A DNA stretch of 64,000 nt from Entoloma clypeatum (Eukaryota > Basidiomycota > Agaricomycetes > Agaricales > Entolomataceae). The notes below the pieces were generated by a model that did no database searches, was not told where the DNA came from, and worked only from the letters and a program-made list of their open reading frames with translations. The stretch spans positions 3,472,001 through 3,536,000 of the forward strand of contig OY751490.1 in assembly GCA_963565915.1 (NCBI GenBank). Reading direction: 5' to 3'. Numbering within the stretch: position 1 is the first letter of the stretch; every line of letters begins with the position of its first letter. Below, piece by piece: positions 10,110-20,314 of the stretch. The position numbers and the translations under genes were made by a program.

Positions 10110-10452
10110 CTGAGGACATGATCCCAGTCCAAGGAGGGGATTCACTCCGCTCTTCTCGCTTGATCGCTCGTGATGATACGAGGTCTGTCGCATATCGTAA
10201 TCAAACTAGAGGTGGATGAAAGATAACATAAGCTATACCCACATGACTCTAAACGTGACTGATATAATTGATAACTGACGCTTCGCTTCCGTAGTAGTTC
10301 CGAATACTTCCGAGTGCCTCGTGGTAGTCGCCTGTCGCTGTCCTCATCCAAGTAGCAGTAGAAGTCGACCAAAAGATTGGGTCGCTCTAAGTACTGGAAG
10401 TTGTCATAGATGGATAGCGCATCCTTGCGAGTGACTGGTAGCTTTCCAAAAC
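10110..10452 (-). pseudogene. Cassette family F gene, copy F2 (second exon)
   Basis: The exon starts after CTGCTAG at 10453 and ends at CCTCAG before GTGAGG (10109). It encodes the same protein as F1 at 45517-45838 (VDFYCYLDEDSDRRLPRGTR, ITICDRPRIITSDQARR). A TGA at 10142-10144 replaces the CGA of F1, so the copy is interrupted. Its 5' side (10481) is fused to a leader running the same way. First exon absent. Function unknown. Confidence 0.6.
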
Positions 10453-10480
10453 CTAGCAGATGAGAGACAACGTCCTAGCG

Positions 10481-10648
10481 GAGTTCTATAATTTCTGTCA
10501 ATCAACGGCAGATGCCGAGTAGAATGATGGGACGATGTGTCGTGGTGTGCACGAGGTCACAGAGTAACGTGACTGTAACCCTGGAAGGGTGCTTAAGTAA
10601 GGACCACCGGCAACAAGGACAGGCCAGGGTGAGCACAGTGCTGGGTGC
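10481..10648 (-). promoter_or_regulatory. Cassette leader (type L4)
   Basis: Minus-strand leader with the 19-mer near 10500 and the ACCCTTCCAGGG box at 10579-10590, between hairpin 10649-10683 and the F2 fragment. It lacks the last part, including the GGGAAGA/TCTTCCC stem. Confidence 0.55.
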
Positions 10649-10683
10649 GTGCTTTTGCTAGAATCTTATAAGGGCGAAAGCAC
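10649..10683. repeat. Cassette boundary hairpin
   Basis: Minus-oriented copy; arms GTGCTTTTGC and GCGAAAGCAC. Confidence 0.75.
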
Positions 10684-10862
10684 TTTTTATCACAACACAT
10701 GTCAACAAGCCCATCAAAACTTGCATCAAAATCCCCGAAAAAGATCAAAAGTTGATTCTCATCACAAGAACAAACAAGACTGAACCGCACTCTGGGCCTT
10801 CGGCCCAGCGGGTATTCCACAATCTATCTAGTACATGCGTCCACCGGTAATCTAATCTCCTC
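10684..10862 (-). repeat. Cassette 3' module
   Basis: Shared downstream block: tail GGTGGACGCATGTACTAGAT, a GGGCC-GAA-GGCCC stem, a GATGAGAATCAACTTTTGATC word, then the hairpin. It could hold the 3' UTR and poly(A) site (inference). Confidence 0.6.
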
Positions 10863-11151
10863 CACTTCTTGTACTTTAGAGTTTTAAGCAATGTTACTCC
10901 TGCACTCTTTGTGCATACTTTTCATTGAGACAGTTAAGAGTTTAGAGATGGTATAGATACCCTTTGCAGGGGACTGTCCTTTGGGGCAAAGGACACGCAT
11001 GGGCAATGCCCTTTGCCCACATCACGTGGGGTACCATGTTACCACTCCACAACATGAGTCACTCATGGTTACCACGTGCCCTCCATCAGGAGCTGTGTGA
11101 CTGTGGGAAGATTCATTCTTCCCTTTCCCCCCACCACCACCTACGCTCGCT
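10863..11151 (+). promoter_or_regulatory. Cassette leader (type L2)
   Basis: Plus-strand leader in a head-to-head arrangement with the preceding module. Box variant ACCCTTTGCAGGG near 10959; GGGAAGA-TTCAT-TCTTCCC stem at 11105-11123; ends CTACGCTCGCT before ATG 11152. Confidence 0.55.
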
Positions 11152-11795
11152 ATGCCTACTCATTGTTCCGCTATTCCTGACTATCATTGGCTAGAGTATG
11201 ATACAGTTTGTCAGTTCGACGTCGTTCTAGCGGAAACGCTTCTCTTCCCTTTGTTTGTTAAGGCGGTTATTGAAGAAGAGGAAGTCAAGGTGGATAGAGT
11301 CGAGTGGAACGCTCTTCCCTCTGAGGACGTTGTTCCTCGTGAGGTACCATGGTATGTTATTGTTTAGCTCACTGAAAGTGTCGTTTTGATACGTTTTACA
11401 GTCTCGAAGGTCATACGTTGTTGCCAGTTAATCGATACCTCGCTATGTGATTGTACAAGACTATCGGCGACGATCTATGGTTATTGCGACAGTTCTACTG
11501 CTGGATATTGGAGAAGAGGAGCGACGCGACGTTAGCGTTGAAGCTGAAGGATTTGATAGCGCGCAAAGGTGAGTATTCCTCTATATCTCGTGTTTAACCA
11601 TTATTGACGATTCATATAGTGGACGATTGTCCTATTTGTAGGCTTCCTTTACGATACGACCATGTATCGTGGGCTAGAGGACGATCCGATGGATACTCAT
11701 GTAGGTGCAAACCCAACGTCTTCCTCAAACAGATAGAGCACTATCTGACGCTATGGGAGGAGATTAGATTACCGGTGGACGCATGTACTAGATAG
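11152..11795 (+). pseudogene. Cassette family C gene, copy C1
   Basis: Three exons: 11152-11351, 11402-11568 and 11620-11795, with GT-AG introns of 50 and 51 nt; phases close to give 181 codons including the stop. The protein starts MPTHCSAIPDYHWLEYD and ends with a Cys-rich part (DDCPICRLPL...GYSCRCKPN) that could bind zinc, then a helix (VFLKQIEHYLTLWEEIR). Exon 2 has an in-frame TGA at 11448-11450 where copy C2 has CGG, so this copy is interrupted by one stop. The last codons run into the shared 3' module. No known family recognised. Confidence 0.65.
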
Positions 11796-13383
11796 ATTGT
11801 TGAATTCGGATCATCTTTCTATAGCTACCTTCAAAACTGCTTATGGCTATATTTGTATAGCTGACATTCTTTTTTCAAAGCAATCTCTTTATCCTCCCAC
11901 ATGATCTTGATCCAAACAAAACTGATTATTTCATCAAATATTTGTTATTTCACCAAGTCACATGACCAAACAAATGCCACTTTTGAATCCAGCTCGCAAA
12001 ATGGATCCTGATAGCATATTACTCCAACACTCTAACTAATATTGTTGAGCATTGCCCATTTAGAAAATATTTTGCTGCAGTGCAAAAGATGGATGAATAA
12101 ATAAACAATGGTGCTAAGTTGTGAAATGATAAAGAACGAGTCTTGATGTATTTGTTTTTGATATTTAATCTCCAAACCTGATATAATAATTTAAACCTCA
12201 CTTTTCAATATTTTTATACAATATTATATAAGTATATTGTATTTATATTCAAAAGATACTGTGACAATCTGATTTTTATATATTTTCAATATTATTCTAC
12301 TCAATTTTTAATAGAGTTTCTTGGAGTATTTAAAAAATTATTCCAATAATAGCAGAACCTTTGTTTACAATATTCTATCAATACTATACTATATTATAGT
12401 TAATGTATATCCAAAGTAATATAAAAAAATAATTTCTTTCATTTGAATTTCTTTTCAATATTTTTGATTAAAGTACACAAATACAACTTGAAAAAATAAT
12501 AAATATATATTGAAATCTTTCTTTTTAATAAGATATAAATATTCATCTTCTCAATATTTATAATATATTGAAAACTTATAATCAAAGATACTTGAAATAT
12601 ATCATAAAAATATTGTATGTCAAGTTTATTAAATCTTTTAGATATTTAAGCATAAAATATGCATGTCTGCTTTCTTCATTATTGTTTCATATGATGCTCA
12701 AAACTATTGTATAAGAATCATATATAATATCTAAATAGCATATAAAAAGTACAATAAATCTCAATTCAAGTACTTTTCAGATATTGATTGTTGTCCAAAG
12801 TAGTGTGACATTTGTATTTAATACTTGCAAGATTTTTCTAATACTTTTTGAATAGTTCAGCCCTAAGTATCCTTGACTGCATCCAGTGTGCTGGCCGGAT
12901 GACTGCCAAACATTGACAATGTTGGAAAGCCCCTAGCTTTGCCCCCAACCCTTATTTACTTTATTTATGCCTTCTATACTCAATCTGTGAATTGAGTGTG
13001 CATCTGTCTATCTGCTTAATACAGCACTTTCATCACTTCCCACATTTCTTCACTAACTTCCTAAGTTTGGGCTTGCAACGTTGTTGGACTTAGCGTTGCC
13101 TCAACACACTGGCTGCCGAGTACTCCTGACAATCATCAAAAGTTGTATGATAATTTGATAAATAGTCAACAAAACATTCCACCCTGTTTTAATGCCCCAT
13201 CTCCACTCCATCTGGCCACCACCACCGCCCAACAGCCATTCAGAAGCCTCAAGAATTCAAATGCCACCCCTGCCTGCTACCTGGTCTTTATATTAGAAAT
13301 TAGCTCTTCTTAAATGCATTAGCAAAACCTTTGCTGACTATCTTTAGTATGATAATTATGTATACTATTGAAAAGTAGCTCCT
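11796..13383. other. AT-rich island without genes
   Basis: From about 11870 to 12860 the sequence is strongly AT-rich, with the word TCAATATTT and its complement recurring about ten times, unlike everything around it. No ORF above 60 codons looks coding. 12860-13383 returns to normal composition without a recognisable gene. Confidence 0.6.
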
Positions 13384-14440
13384 ATGGGGATGGTTTTGCT
13401 TCTAACAATGCCAGTGGCATGGCCGCTTCTTCTGCAGAGGGTGACACTTCTTGGCCTTGATAAACATGCCCTTACTATCCTCAAGAAGGTCATGGCATAC
13501 TCATACCGGGATGCCAAGAAGGTGCATCTCCTGTCTCCCAACACCCAGGAACATCTAATCCAGCAATGCAACAGAACTTGGTCTCTAACAAGATTGAAAT
13601 GAGCACAACACAGGCAAAGACAATGTGACTGGCCCATGAGGCGAAGGACCTAAACTTCATTGCCCAAACTCAGGGCAAAGGTCTTCTGCCCAACAGCATC
13701 ATTGCCATCAATACTCACAGCAACTCCTGGAGCGGTCTCCTTCAATGAACAGGTGGCTTGGGCAGTGCTCAGGAGACATTAGATCTTGGTGACCTCCTCA
13801 GGATTTACATTGGAAAGGAGATGTTGAGGGCAATGAAGGCGGCTGCTGGGGATGCATATCAAGATCAGCATCTAGAGACGATCGCTGGGGGTGGGCGCAT
13901 CTGGTTCCCTCTGTTAGTGAAGAACCGGGGTGGGATCCAGGTCATGATCCTGATTTCCTGCGGGTCCGCCATTAGACAGAGAGACCAGTTTGAGGGCATC
14001 TCAAAGCTCATCATGAGATACTCTTCCACCACCTCCATTTTGTAGCACTAACAATTGACAGTGACGAGATTGACCTTTTTGTGGGTTTTTGGGTGAGGAA
14101 ACCTTAGTGGAGAGTGTTCAGCTGTTTGTCTCGGCCCTCACCCAGAGGGGTTGCCTTTGTGGGCATTCAGGACATCTACAAGGACATCTCACTTGGAACC
14201 AATGTCCTCATCATTTACAAAGAGAAGGATGAAAATAGTGAGTGGAAGGTGCAGAGGAAGGTGTTTGCAAGGCGCACCAAAGCACACATATTTGGCTACC
14301 AATTCCAGGCCTGTCCCACACCACAATGCCCTGGGCACAAGAACACATTCAATCTCTGCCCCCAGACAGAACACAGAAAGATGTGTTTGGTTTGTGCAGG
14401 CTGTGGATGGAAGTTGGATTGGGTGCCTTTGATGGTAAGG
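13384..14440 (+). pseudogene. Relic of an unrecognised gene in three frames
   Basis: Three plus-strand segments look coding but lie in different frames: 13384-13602 (HALTILKKVMAYSYRDAKK), 13758-14045 (LRIYIGKEMLRAMKAAAG, GGRIWFPLLVKNRGGIQVMI) and 14114-14440 (VAFVGIQDIYKDISLGTNVL, then a Cys-rich part CPTPQCPGHKNTFNLCP...CLVCAGCGW). The Cys/His spacing suggests a zinc-binding domain. The 3' end is cut at the junction with a family-E fragment at about 14440. Family not recognised. Confidence 0.4.
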
Positions 14441-14676
14441 CTAATGCTCTAAATAACTCTCATATGTCTCTCCGCCTAACACCTCTCGCTGACGCTCAAT
14501 GCTCCAATAGTCGCCTTCCTCCTCCTCGCTATCCAACTCCTGATCTGTATCACCTGACTCTGACTCTGTCCAATCACTAATAAGGGGATCGAGATGCGAG
14601 GTACGGTTGCGTATATCAATATACAAGATAGCATCGTGTTCGAACAACGCTTCGACGAGGAGGTAGTGGATACCGA
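14441..14676 (-). pseudogene. Cassette family E fragment (end of exon 2)
   Basis: Matches the last 70 or so codons of E1 (43770-44399), from GIHYLLVEALFEHD to the stop after ETYESYLEH, with acidic DSEEEEGDYWSIERQ. The 5' side joins half a boundary hairpin. Confidence 0.75.
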
Positions 14677-14789
14677 TTTCGCCCTTATAAGATTCTAGCG
14701 AAAGCAACAGATAGAGCACTACCCGACGCTATGGGATAAGATTAGATTGAAGAGGGATCAGTGGTAGCACAACCGATTAGATAGCACTA
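14677..14789 (+). repeat. Half hairpin joined to a family-C 3' end
   Basis: TCGCCCTTATAAGATTCTAGCGAAAGC is only the loop and right arm of the hairpin. It runs straight into the coding end of family C (AGATAGAGCACTACCCGACG) and a divergent tail. Confidence 0.55.
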
Positions 14790-14936
14790 GATAGATTGTG
14801 GAATACCTGCAGGGCCGAAGGCCCAGAGTGCGGTCTTCGTCTTTGTTTGTTCTTGTGATGAGAATCAACTTTTGATCTTTTTTGGGGATTTTGATGCAAG
14901 TTTTGATGGGCTTGTTGACATGTGTTGTTACACAAA
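14790..14936 (+). repeat. Cassette 3' module
   Basis: Same block as 10684-10862 on the plus strand; stem GGGCC-GAA-GGCCC at about 14813. Confidence 0.6.
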
Positions 14937-14971
14937 GTGCTTTCGCCCTTATAAGATTCTAGCGAAAGCAC
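14937..14971. repeat. Cassette boundary hairpin
   Basis: Full copy, both 10-nt arms perfect. Confidence 0.85.
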
Positions 14972-15278
14972 GCACGCAGCACTGTGCTCACCCCACCTGT
15001 CATTGCACCTGGTTTAGTCAGGTGATCTAGTCTCACGTTACTTGAGACACCCTTCCAGGGATTATGTCAGCTACTCGTGACCTCGTTTACACGACACAAC
15101 ATCCCATCAGTTGTTCGGCATCTTCCGTTGATTGACAGAAATTATAGAACTCCGCTAGGACGTTGTCTCTCTACCACCGTTAGGTGGTCTGTGCGTCAAG
15201 CACGTGTTTCACATGTGGAGCCTTGCGACTGTGGGAAGATTCATTCTTCCTTTCCCCCCACCACCACCTACGCTGGCT
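14972..15278 (+). promoter_or_regulatory. Cassette leader (type L1)
   Basis: Box ACCCTTCCAGGG at 15049-15060, 19-mer near 15128, stem GGGAAGA/TCTTCC before ATG 15279. Confidence 0.55.
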
Positions 15279-15777
15279 ATGCCTACTCATCATTCTGCTA
15301 TTCCTGACTATCATTGGCTAGAGTATGATACAGTTTGTCAGTTCGACGTCGTTCTAGCGGAAACGCTTCTCTTCCCTTCGTTTGTTAAGGCGGTTATTGG
15401 AGAAGAAGGAGTCAAGATGGATAGAGTCGCATGGCATGCTCTACCTTCAGAGGACGTTGTTCCTTGTGAGGTACCATGGTATGTTATTGTTTAGCTCACT
15501 GAAAGTGTCATTTTGATACATTTTACAGTCTCAAAGGTCATACGTTGTTGCCAGTTAATTGATACCTCGCTATGCGGTTGTACAAGACTATTGGTGAAGA
15601 TCTATGGTTATTACGCCAGTTCTACTATTGGATAGGGGAGAAGAGGAGCGACGCGACCTTAGCGTTGAAGTTTAAGGATTTGATAGCGCGCAAAGGTGAG
15701 TATTCCTTGTTCTAGCGTTCAGCGTTATTGACGTTCCATAGTGGACGATTGTCCGATATGTAGGCAAGCCTTGCGAC
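15279..15777 (+). pseudogene. Cassette family C gene, copy C2, truncated
   Basis: Exons 15279-15478 and 15529-15695 have the same lengths (200 and 167 nt), splice sites and phases as C1; exon 3 starts at 15742 and is cut after about 36 nt. The protein starts MPTHHSAIPDYHW. A TGA at 15560-15562 stands where C1 has CGA, while C1's own stop is CGG here, so the two copies died independently. Exon 3 is fused to the L3 leader at a shared CGCACCC. Confidence 0.65.
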
Positions 15778-15967
15778 GCACCCAACATCGCGCAAAGCAT
15801 TAGTTAAGAGCATTAGTTTAAGAGTTCTCTCACGGTTAGTAAGTTCAGTATAGCGATGTAGTATCACGTTACATGGGTACCCTTCCAGGGTTTATGTCAG
15901 CACAACGCTTCTCTGTTGTGTACCACGACGACCACACCCCTCCCCTCGTCGTTCCTTGTGTTGTACT
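15778..15967 (+). promoter_or_regulatory. Cassette leader (type L3)
   Basis: Family-A leader: box ACCCTTCCAGGG at 15879-15890, then a TTATGTCAGCACAACGCTTC block, to ATG 15968. No GGGAAGA/TCTTCCC stem in this type. Confidence 0.55.
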
Positions 15968-16241
15968 ATGCCTATAGTTCCCCTCCGCTTCCCTATAGTG
16001 GATACGACGTATCGTTCGGGAGGTCTTATGAAGTTCTATAAGACTGGCTACTATTCAGAGGGAGAGAACCACGAAACGCAGTCTTTTACTGTGTTCACCG
16101 ACCCCGACGACCTTTATTGGGAGTACGTCGTCAGTTTGATCCTCCTTCCTGCTGCCCTCCCTCTCAAGGCAGTGGAGTATTTCGACTACGGTGAGTCCGT
16201 TGTCGGAGTTCTATAATATCTGTCAATCAGTTGATGGCAAC
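15968..16241 (+). CDS. Cassette family A gene, copy A1, first exon, into gap
   Basis: Exon 1 (15968-16190, 223 nt) starts MPIVPLRFPIVDTTYRSGGL and contains TDPDDLYWEYVVSLILLP. A GTGAGT donor follows, and the intron carries the 19-mer in reverse orientation (ATAATATCTGTCAATCA) before the run of N at 16242. The same exon length and donor occur in A2, A3 and A4. The start chosen is the ATG shared by all copies. Function unknown; no signal peptide seen. Confidence 0.55.
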
Positions 16242-16441
16242 NNNNNNNNNNNNNNNNNNNNNNNNNNNNNNNNNNNNNNNNNNNNNNNNNNNNNNNNNNN
16301 NNNNNNNNNNNNNNNNNNNNNNNNNNNNNNNNNNNNNNNNNNNNNNNNNNNNNNNNNNNNNNNNNNNNNNNNNNNNNNNNNNNNNNNNNNNNNNNNNNNN
16401 NNNNNNNNNNNNNNNNNNNNNNNNNNNNNNNNNNNNNNNNN
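16242..16441. other. Assembly gap (200 N)
   Basis: Exactly 200 N, probably a placeholder length. It falls inside the family-A intron and the sequence resumes inside a leader, so the join is not proven. Confidence 0.95.
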
Positions 16442-16615
16442 TTCCGTTGATTGACAGAAATTATAGAACTTCGCTAGGACGTTGCTCTCTCTCCACCGTT
16501 AGGTGGTCTGTGCGTTCAGGCACATTACACGTGTTACACATGTGGAGCCTTGCGACTGTGGGAAGATTCATTCTTCCTTTCCCCCCCACCACCACTACTG
16601 TCACCTACGCTCGCT
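16442..16615 (+). promoter_or_regulatory. Cassette leader, 3' part
   Basis: Starts at the 19-mer region, contains the CCACC/GGTGG stem and the GGGAAGA-TTCAT-TCTTCC stem, ending GCTCGCT before ATG 16616. Confidence 0.55.
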
Positions 16616-17205
16616 ATGCCTACTCATTGTTCCGTTAACTGGCAAGTTATGTCTGATTTCAACCCGTTGACCTGTATCAGTAAACAGGTTACTGTCCATA
16701 TGATGAAAGCACGCGATGTGGCCTTCGTTCTACCTACCGACCCCCCTCGCATTGGACTGAGCATCGTCTCAGTCACTTCAAAGCTATCTGTGTTGAACGG
16801 TAGATCATGTTATCATTCATTGATTGTTGGTATATGCAATCCTCGTGAGTGTGACCCTCTACGTGTTTAGCGTCAGTTGTTTATCTGTTTTATAGCCACT
16901 GTTCCTTCAACGCCATGCGACGAGTCCTCAGATCATACATGTGGATGTACCAGCATTGATGTTGGTTATAATGTGAGTAATCATTGTTCTAGCGGTTAGC
17001 GTTGTTCTAACGAGTTTTACATCTGTAGACTGAATGTACCGCTGATCAGTCCTTCGTGGAACTGATTTCAGATCACTTATATTGGGGCGATGACAAGAGG
17101 TTAGTAGCAGGGGTCAAGTCGTCGTCTACTCATGGGATGATGATTATTAGATGGGAAAGAGATATATTGTGGGAGGACGATACTCAGCGGAAGGGTCCCC
17201 TATAG
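16616..17205 (+). CDS. Cassette family D gene, copy D1, intact three-exon gene
   Basis: Exons 16616-16844, 16896-16972 and 17029-17205 join through GT-AG introns of 51 and 56 nt into 160 codons with no interruption. The protein starts MPTHCSVNWQVMSDFNPLTC and has a Cys-rich middle (TPCDESSDHTCGCTSIDVG) and a C-terminal part with HGMMIIRWERDILWED. No signal peptide, membrane segment or known domain was recognised. Copy D2 on the other strand has identical exon lengths and is also open, which supports a functional gene. It shares its leader and first six codons with family C. Confidence 0.7.
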
Positions 17206-17399
17206 GGAGGGAGCGATAGATAGCGATTAGATTACCGGTGGACGCATGTACTAGATTAGATTGTGGAATACCCGCCGGGCCGAAGGCCCAGAGTGCAGTT
17301 CATCTTGGTTTGTTCTTGTGATGAGAATCAACTTTTGATCTTTTTCGGGGATTTTGATGGCAGCTTTGATGGGCTTGTTGACGTGTGTTGTTACACAAA
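17206..17399 (+). repeat. Cassette 3' module
   Basis: Begins after the D1 stop; tail GGTGGACGCATGTACTAGAT, stem GGGCC-GAA-GGCCC, ending at the hairpin. Confidence 0.6.
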
Positions 17400-17434
17400 G
17401 TGCTTTCGCCCTAATAAGATTCTAGCGAAAGCAC
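17400..17434. repeat. Cassette boundary hairpin
   Basis: Both arms intact; the loop has one change (CTAATAAG). Confidence 0.85.
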
Positions 17435-17645
17435 GCACGCAACATTGCGTACTGTATAGCTTGTCTAGCATTCAGTTCTACTTCTTGTACTTTAGAGTTT
17501 TAAGCAATGTTACTCCTGCACTCTTTGTGCATACTTTTCATTGAGACAGTTAAGAGTTTAGAGATGGTATAGATACCCTTTGCAGGGGACTGTCCTTTGG
17601 GGCGAAGGACACGCATGGGCAATGCCCTTTGCCCACATCATGTGG
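17435..17645 (+). promoter_or_regulatory. Truncated L2 leader
   Basis: Matches 10863-11040, then switches at GGGGTACC to the 3' end of a family-A gene on the other strand. Confidence 0.5.
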
Positions 17646-18335
17646 GGTACCTAACCTTTTGACGAGGATGGCGTATCTTCCCTTGCTCTCTTCTAATCCG
17701 TTCATTCTCTGGCTTAAACAATGTAACGTTAGATAGTCACTAACAATGTGTAACAACGATACTCACCGTATAATCGTGAATCACCTTTTCACGTACTTGC
17801 ACATGCCTGGTGGTGGTAACAGAACAAGAGAGGTCGGCATCTCCTGAACCGTCTCCGTAATCAAACACACGTGGTCTAACCCCTACAAACACCTGCCAGT
17901 CATCTGATTGTCACAGCATATCACGTGTTGGGTGTCGCGTGTCCCTTGACCCATGACCAATGGTGTAATATGAATACACGTAATACGCGGTTTCATCGGA
18001 TCCACGTAATCCAAACTTCTTCCAGTTTCCCATGCTTGATCGATCATCCACTGATGAACACGTTGCCATCAACTGATTGACAGAAATTATAAAACTCCGA
18101 CAACGGACTCACCGTAGTCGAAATACTCCACTGCCTTGAGAGGGAGGGCAGCAGGAAGGAGGATCAAACTGACGACGTACTCCCAATAAAGGTCGTCGGG
18201 GTCGGTGAACACAGTAAAAGACTGCGTTTCGTGGTTCTCTCCCTCTGAATAGTAGCCAGTCTTATAGAACTTCATAAGACCTCCCGAACGATACGTCGTA
18301 TCCACTATAGGGAAGCGGAGGGGAACTATAGGCAT
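17646..18335 (-). pseudogene. Cassette family A gene, copy A2
   Basis: Exon 1 18335-18113 (223 nt), exon 2 18050-17767 (284 nt), exon 3 from 17712, cut at about 17650. Phases close. The intron 1 acceptor used is CATCAG at 18051. The protein includes WKKFGLRGSDETAYYVYSYY and VFVGVRPRVFDYGDGSGDAD. Exon 2 has an in-frame TGA at 17911-17913 where copy A4 has a sense codon, and the 3' end is lost at a junction with an L2 leader, so the copy is probably dead. It is the longest copy of family A in the window. Confidence 0.55.
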
Positions 18336-18518
18336 AGTACAACACAAGGAACGACGAGGGGAGAGGGGCGTGGTACAGAACAGAGAAGTGTTGTGCTGAC
18401 ATAAACCCTGGAAGGGTACCCATGTAACATGATACTACATCGCTATACTGAACTTACTAATCGTGAGAGAACTCTTAAACTAATGCTCTTAACTAATGCT
18501 TTACGTGATGTTGCGTGC
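18336..18518 (-). promoter_or_regulatory. Cassette leader (type L3)
   Basis: Mirror of 15778-15967; box at 18406-18417. Confidence 0.55.
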
Positions 18519-18553
18519 GTGCTTTTGCTAGAATCTTATAAGGGCGAAAGCAC
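18519..18553. repeat. Cassette boundary hairpin
   Basis: Minus-oriented; one mismatch between arms (GTGCTTTTGC). Confidence 0.8.
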
Positions 18554-18732
18554 TTTGTGTAACAACACATGTCAACAAGCCCATCAAAACTTGCATCAAA
18601 ATCCCTGAAAAAGATCAAAAGTTGATTCTCATCACAAGAACAAACAAAGATGAACCGCACTCTGGGCCTTCGGCCCGGCGGGTATTCCACAATCTATCTA
18701 GTACATGCGTCCACCGGTAATCTAATCTCCTC
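18554..18732 (-). repeat. Cassette 3' module
   Basis: Full-length minus copy, ending with the GGTGGACGCATGTACTAGAT tail. Confidence 0.6.
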
Positions 18733-19193
18733 CCATAGCATCGGATAGTGCTCTGAAGATCAGTCTATGGTTTAAGGAGCTGTGTACGACGTCTTTGGAT
18801 CGTTATCGATCTACTATTGAAGGACCGTTATTGGAGGGGACATTTGGGCGTACCGGCCCTCTATCTCAGGTGAGTTGTTATATTGTTATTGTTTTAGATC
18901 AAAAGTTGATTCTCATCACAAGAACAAACAAGACTGAACCGCACTCTGGGCCTTCGGCCCTGCGGGTATTCCACAATCTAATCTAGTACATGCACTATGC
19001 CTGGTGGTGGTAACAGAACAAGAGAGGTCGGCTTCTCCCGAACCGTCTCCGTAATCAAACACACGTGGTCTAGGCTTTCGCCCTTATAAGATTCTAGCGA
19101 AAGCACGCACCCAACATCGCGCTTACCCCGGCCTGTCCTTGTTCTTCTCGCTTGATCACTCGTGATGATACGAGGTCTGTCGCATATCGTAAT
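18733..19193. repeat. Patchwork of five cassette fragments
   Basis: In order: a few bases of a family-C end (-), family-E exon 1 end with its GTGAGT donor (+, 18757-18896), part of a 3' module (-, 18896-18988), part of family-A exon 2 (-, 18989-19073), a boundary hairpin with the start of an L4 leader (+, 19073-19140), and the end of family F (-, 19142-19193). Every join is abrupt; no gene is complete. Confidence 0.6.
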
Positions 19194-19595
19194 TGTTATG
19201 CTTAACAAACCGTTCCAAGGTTCGGGCAGAGTATGCAGGAAAGTGGAAAGGCGAAGAGCAAAGTGATTGCTAAATCTAAGGAATCTACTATAGTACAAGA
19301 GGTTTATATAGGTACTGACTATAGGCGGTAGCGGATGAGTCAGTACTGCGGAAGGCAGTGCGCATGAGTAAGGCGACTGCGGAAGGCTATGTACAGTGAG
19401 TAAGCTAACTGCGGAAAGTGAGTCAGCGCGGGAGCAAAGTATACTAAAGGGGATGACAAAGTAATGTAATGAGTCAGACTGGGAATCGAAGGTTGCGAAA
19501 GTAGACGTTAGACATAGTGAGTTCGTAAGAGGGCGCCAAGTCAGGCCGATAGGTAAAAGATATGACGTGGTCCTCATACCGTAGAGTCCGTAACA
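19194..19595 (-). repeat. GypA copy 2, 3' LTR
   Basis: 402 bp, TG...CA. Confidence 0.9.
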
Positions 19596-19629
19596 TGTTC
19601 CCCTCTCCAAGCTCTGTGTCCTCACAGAG

Positions 19630-20001
19630 TCACTGTCCCCATCCCTTGTTGTTGCCGGGATCGGACCAGTTCGGACTTTCCTTGAGGCTCCAATCATATA
19701 TCAATTCCTCGTTGATGGCTACAGCGAGCTCGAGGCCTTTGATGGCCAGCCGAATGCGTCGGTTTTCGATGACGAGGGTGCTGGTGTAATTTCCGAGAAT
19801 TTGTTTTTCCTCAGGAGTCGGGGCGACAGGGAGATTGGATAGTGAGTGAAGCCGGATATGCATCTGGCGATGGAGGAGGTCGGCAAGGGAAGTTTTGAGA
19901 GCATGGATTTGGTCTCTCATGGAGAGTGCTTCGTTCATGAGGGCGGCGATGGCAGGGTTGATGTCAGTGGTGGAGGTGGAGGTGACGGTGGTGTTTGACA
20001 T
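19630..20001 (-). CDS. GypA ORF3, copy 2
   Basis: 123 codons from ATG 20001, same length and ends as copy 1 (MSNTTVTSTSTTDINP ... NWSDPGNNKGWGQ). Differences are conservative (I/M, E/K, T/A, N/H, I/V, E/K) while the DNA has many third-position changes. This is the only GypA ORF besides the gag region that remains open in both copies. Confidence 0.6.
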   Translation of the reverse strand: MSNTTVTSTSTTDINPAIAALMNEALSMRDQIHALKTSLADLLHRQMHIRLHSLSNLPVAPTPEEKQILGNYTSTLVIENRRIRLAIKGLELAVAINEELIYDWSLKESPNWSDPGNNKGWGQ

Positions 20002-20314
20002 GGCAGTGAGGATGGTTGAGAGGTAAAAGAAGAATGGGGTGGCTATATTGGGCAGGGAGAAGACTAGAGCGGGGAACTCGGTGTGTGGTTGACTGATGAG
20101 GTCGATACTGCCATGGGTTTCGAGAACTCGTCTTTTATTGTGGTCGAGACGGGTTCTGCCGATGGAAATCACGGATCAAATCTTGAGCGTTCTGAACATT
20201 AGCTCGAGGTTCCCATGTGTTCTCTTCTGGGCCATATCCTTCCCACTGGACGAGGTACTGGATCTTTCCGCGGAACTTTCGAGAGTCTAGGATCGTAGAC
20301 ACATGGTACTCTTC

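Noticed and set aside
15077..15307. Leader frame starting TSFTRHN, also at 1689, 42596 (minus) and 45959
   Set aside because: The frame overlaps the leader and its stems, differs in length in each copy and ends at unrelated places; the spliced cassette genes start after it.
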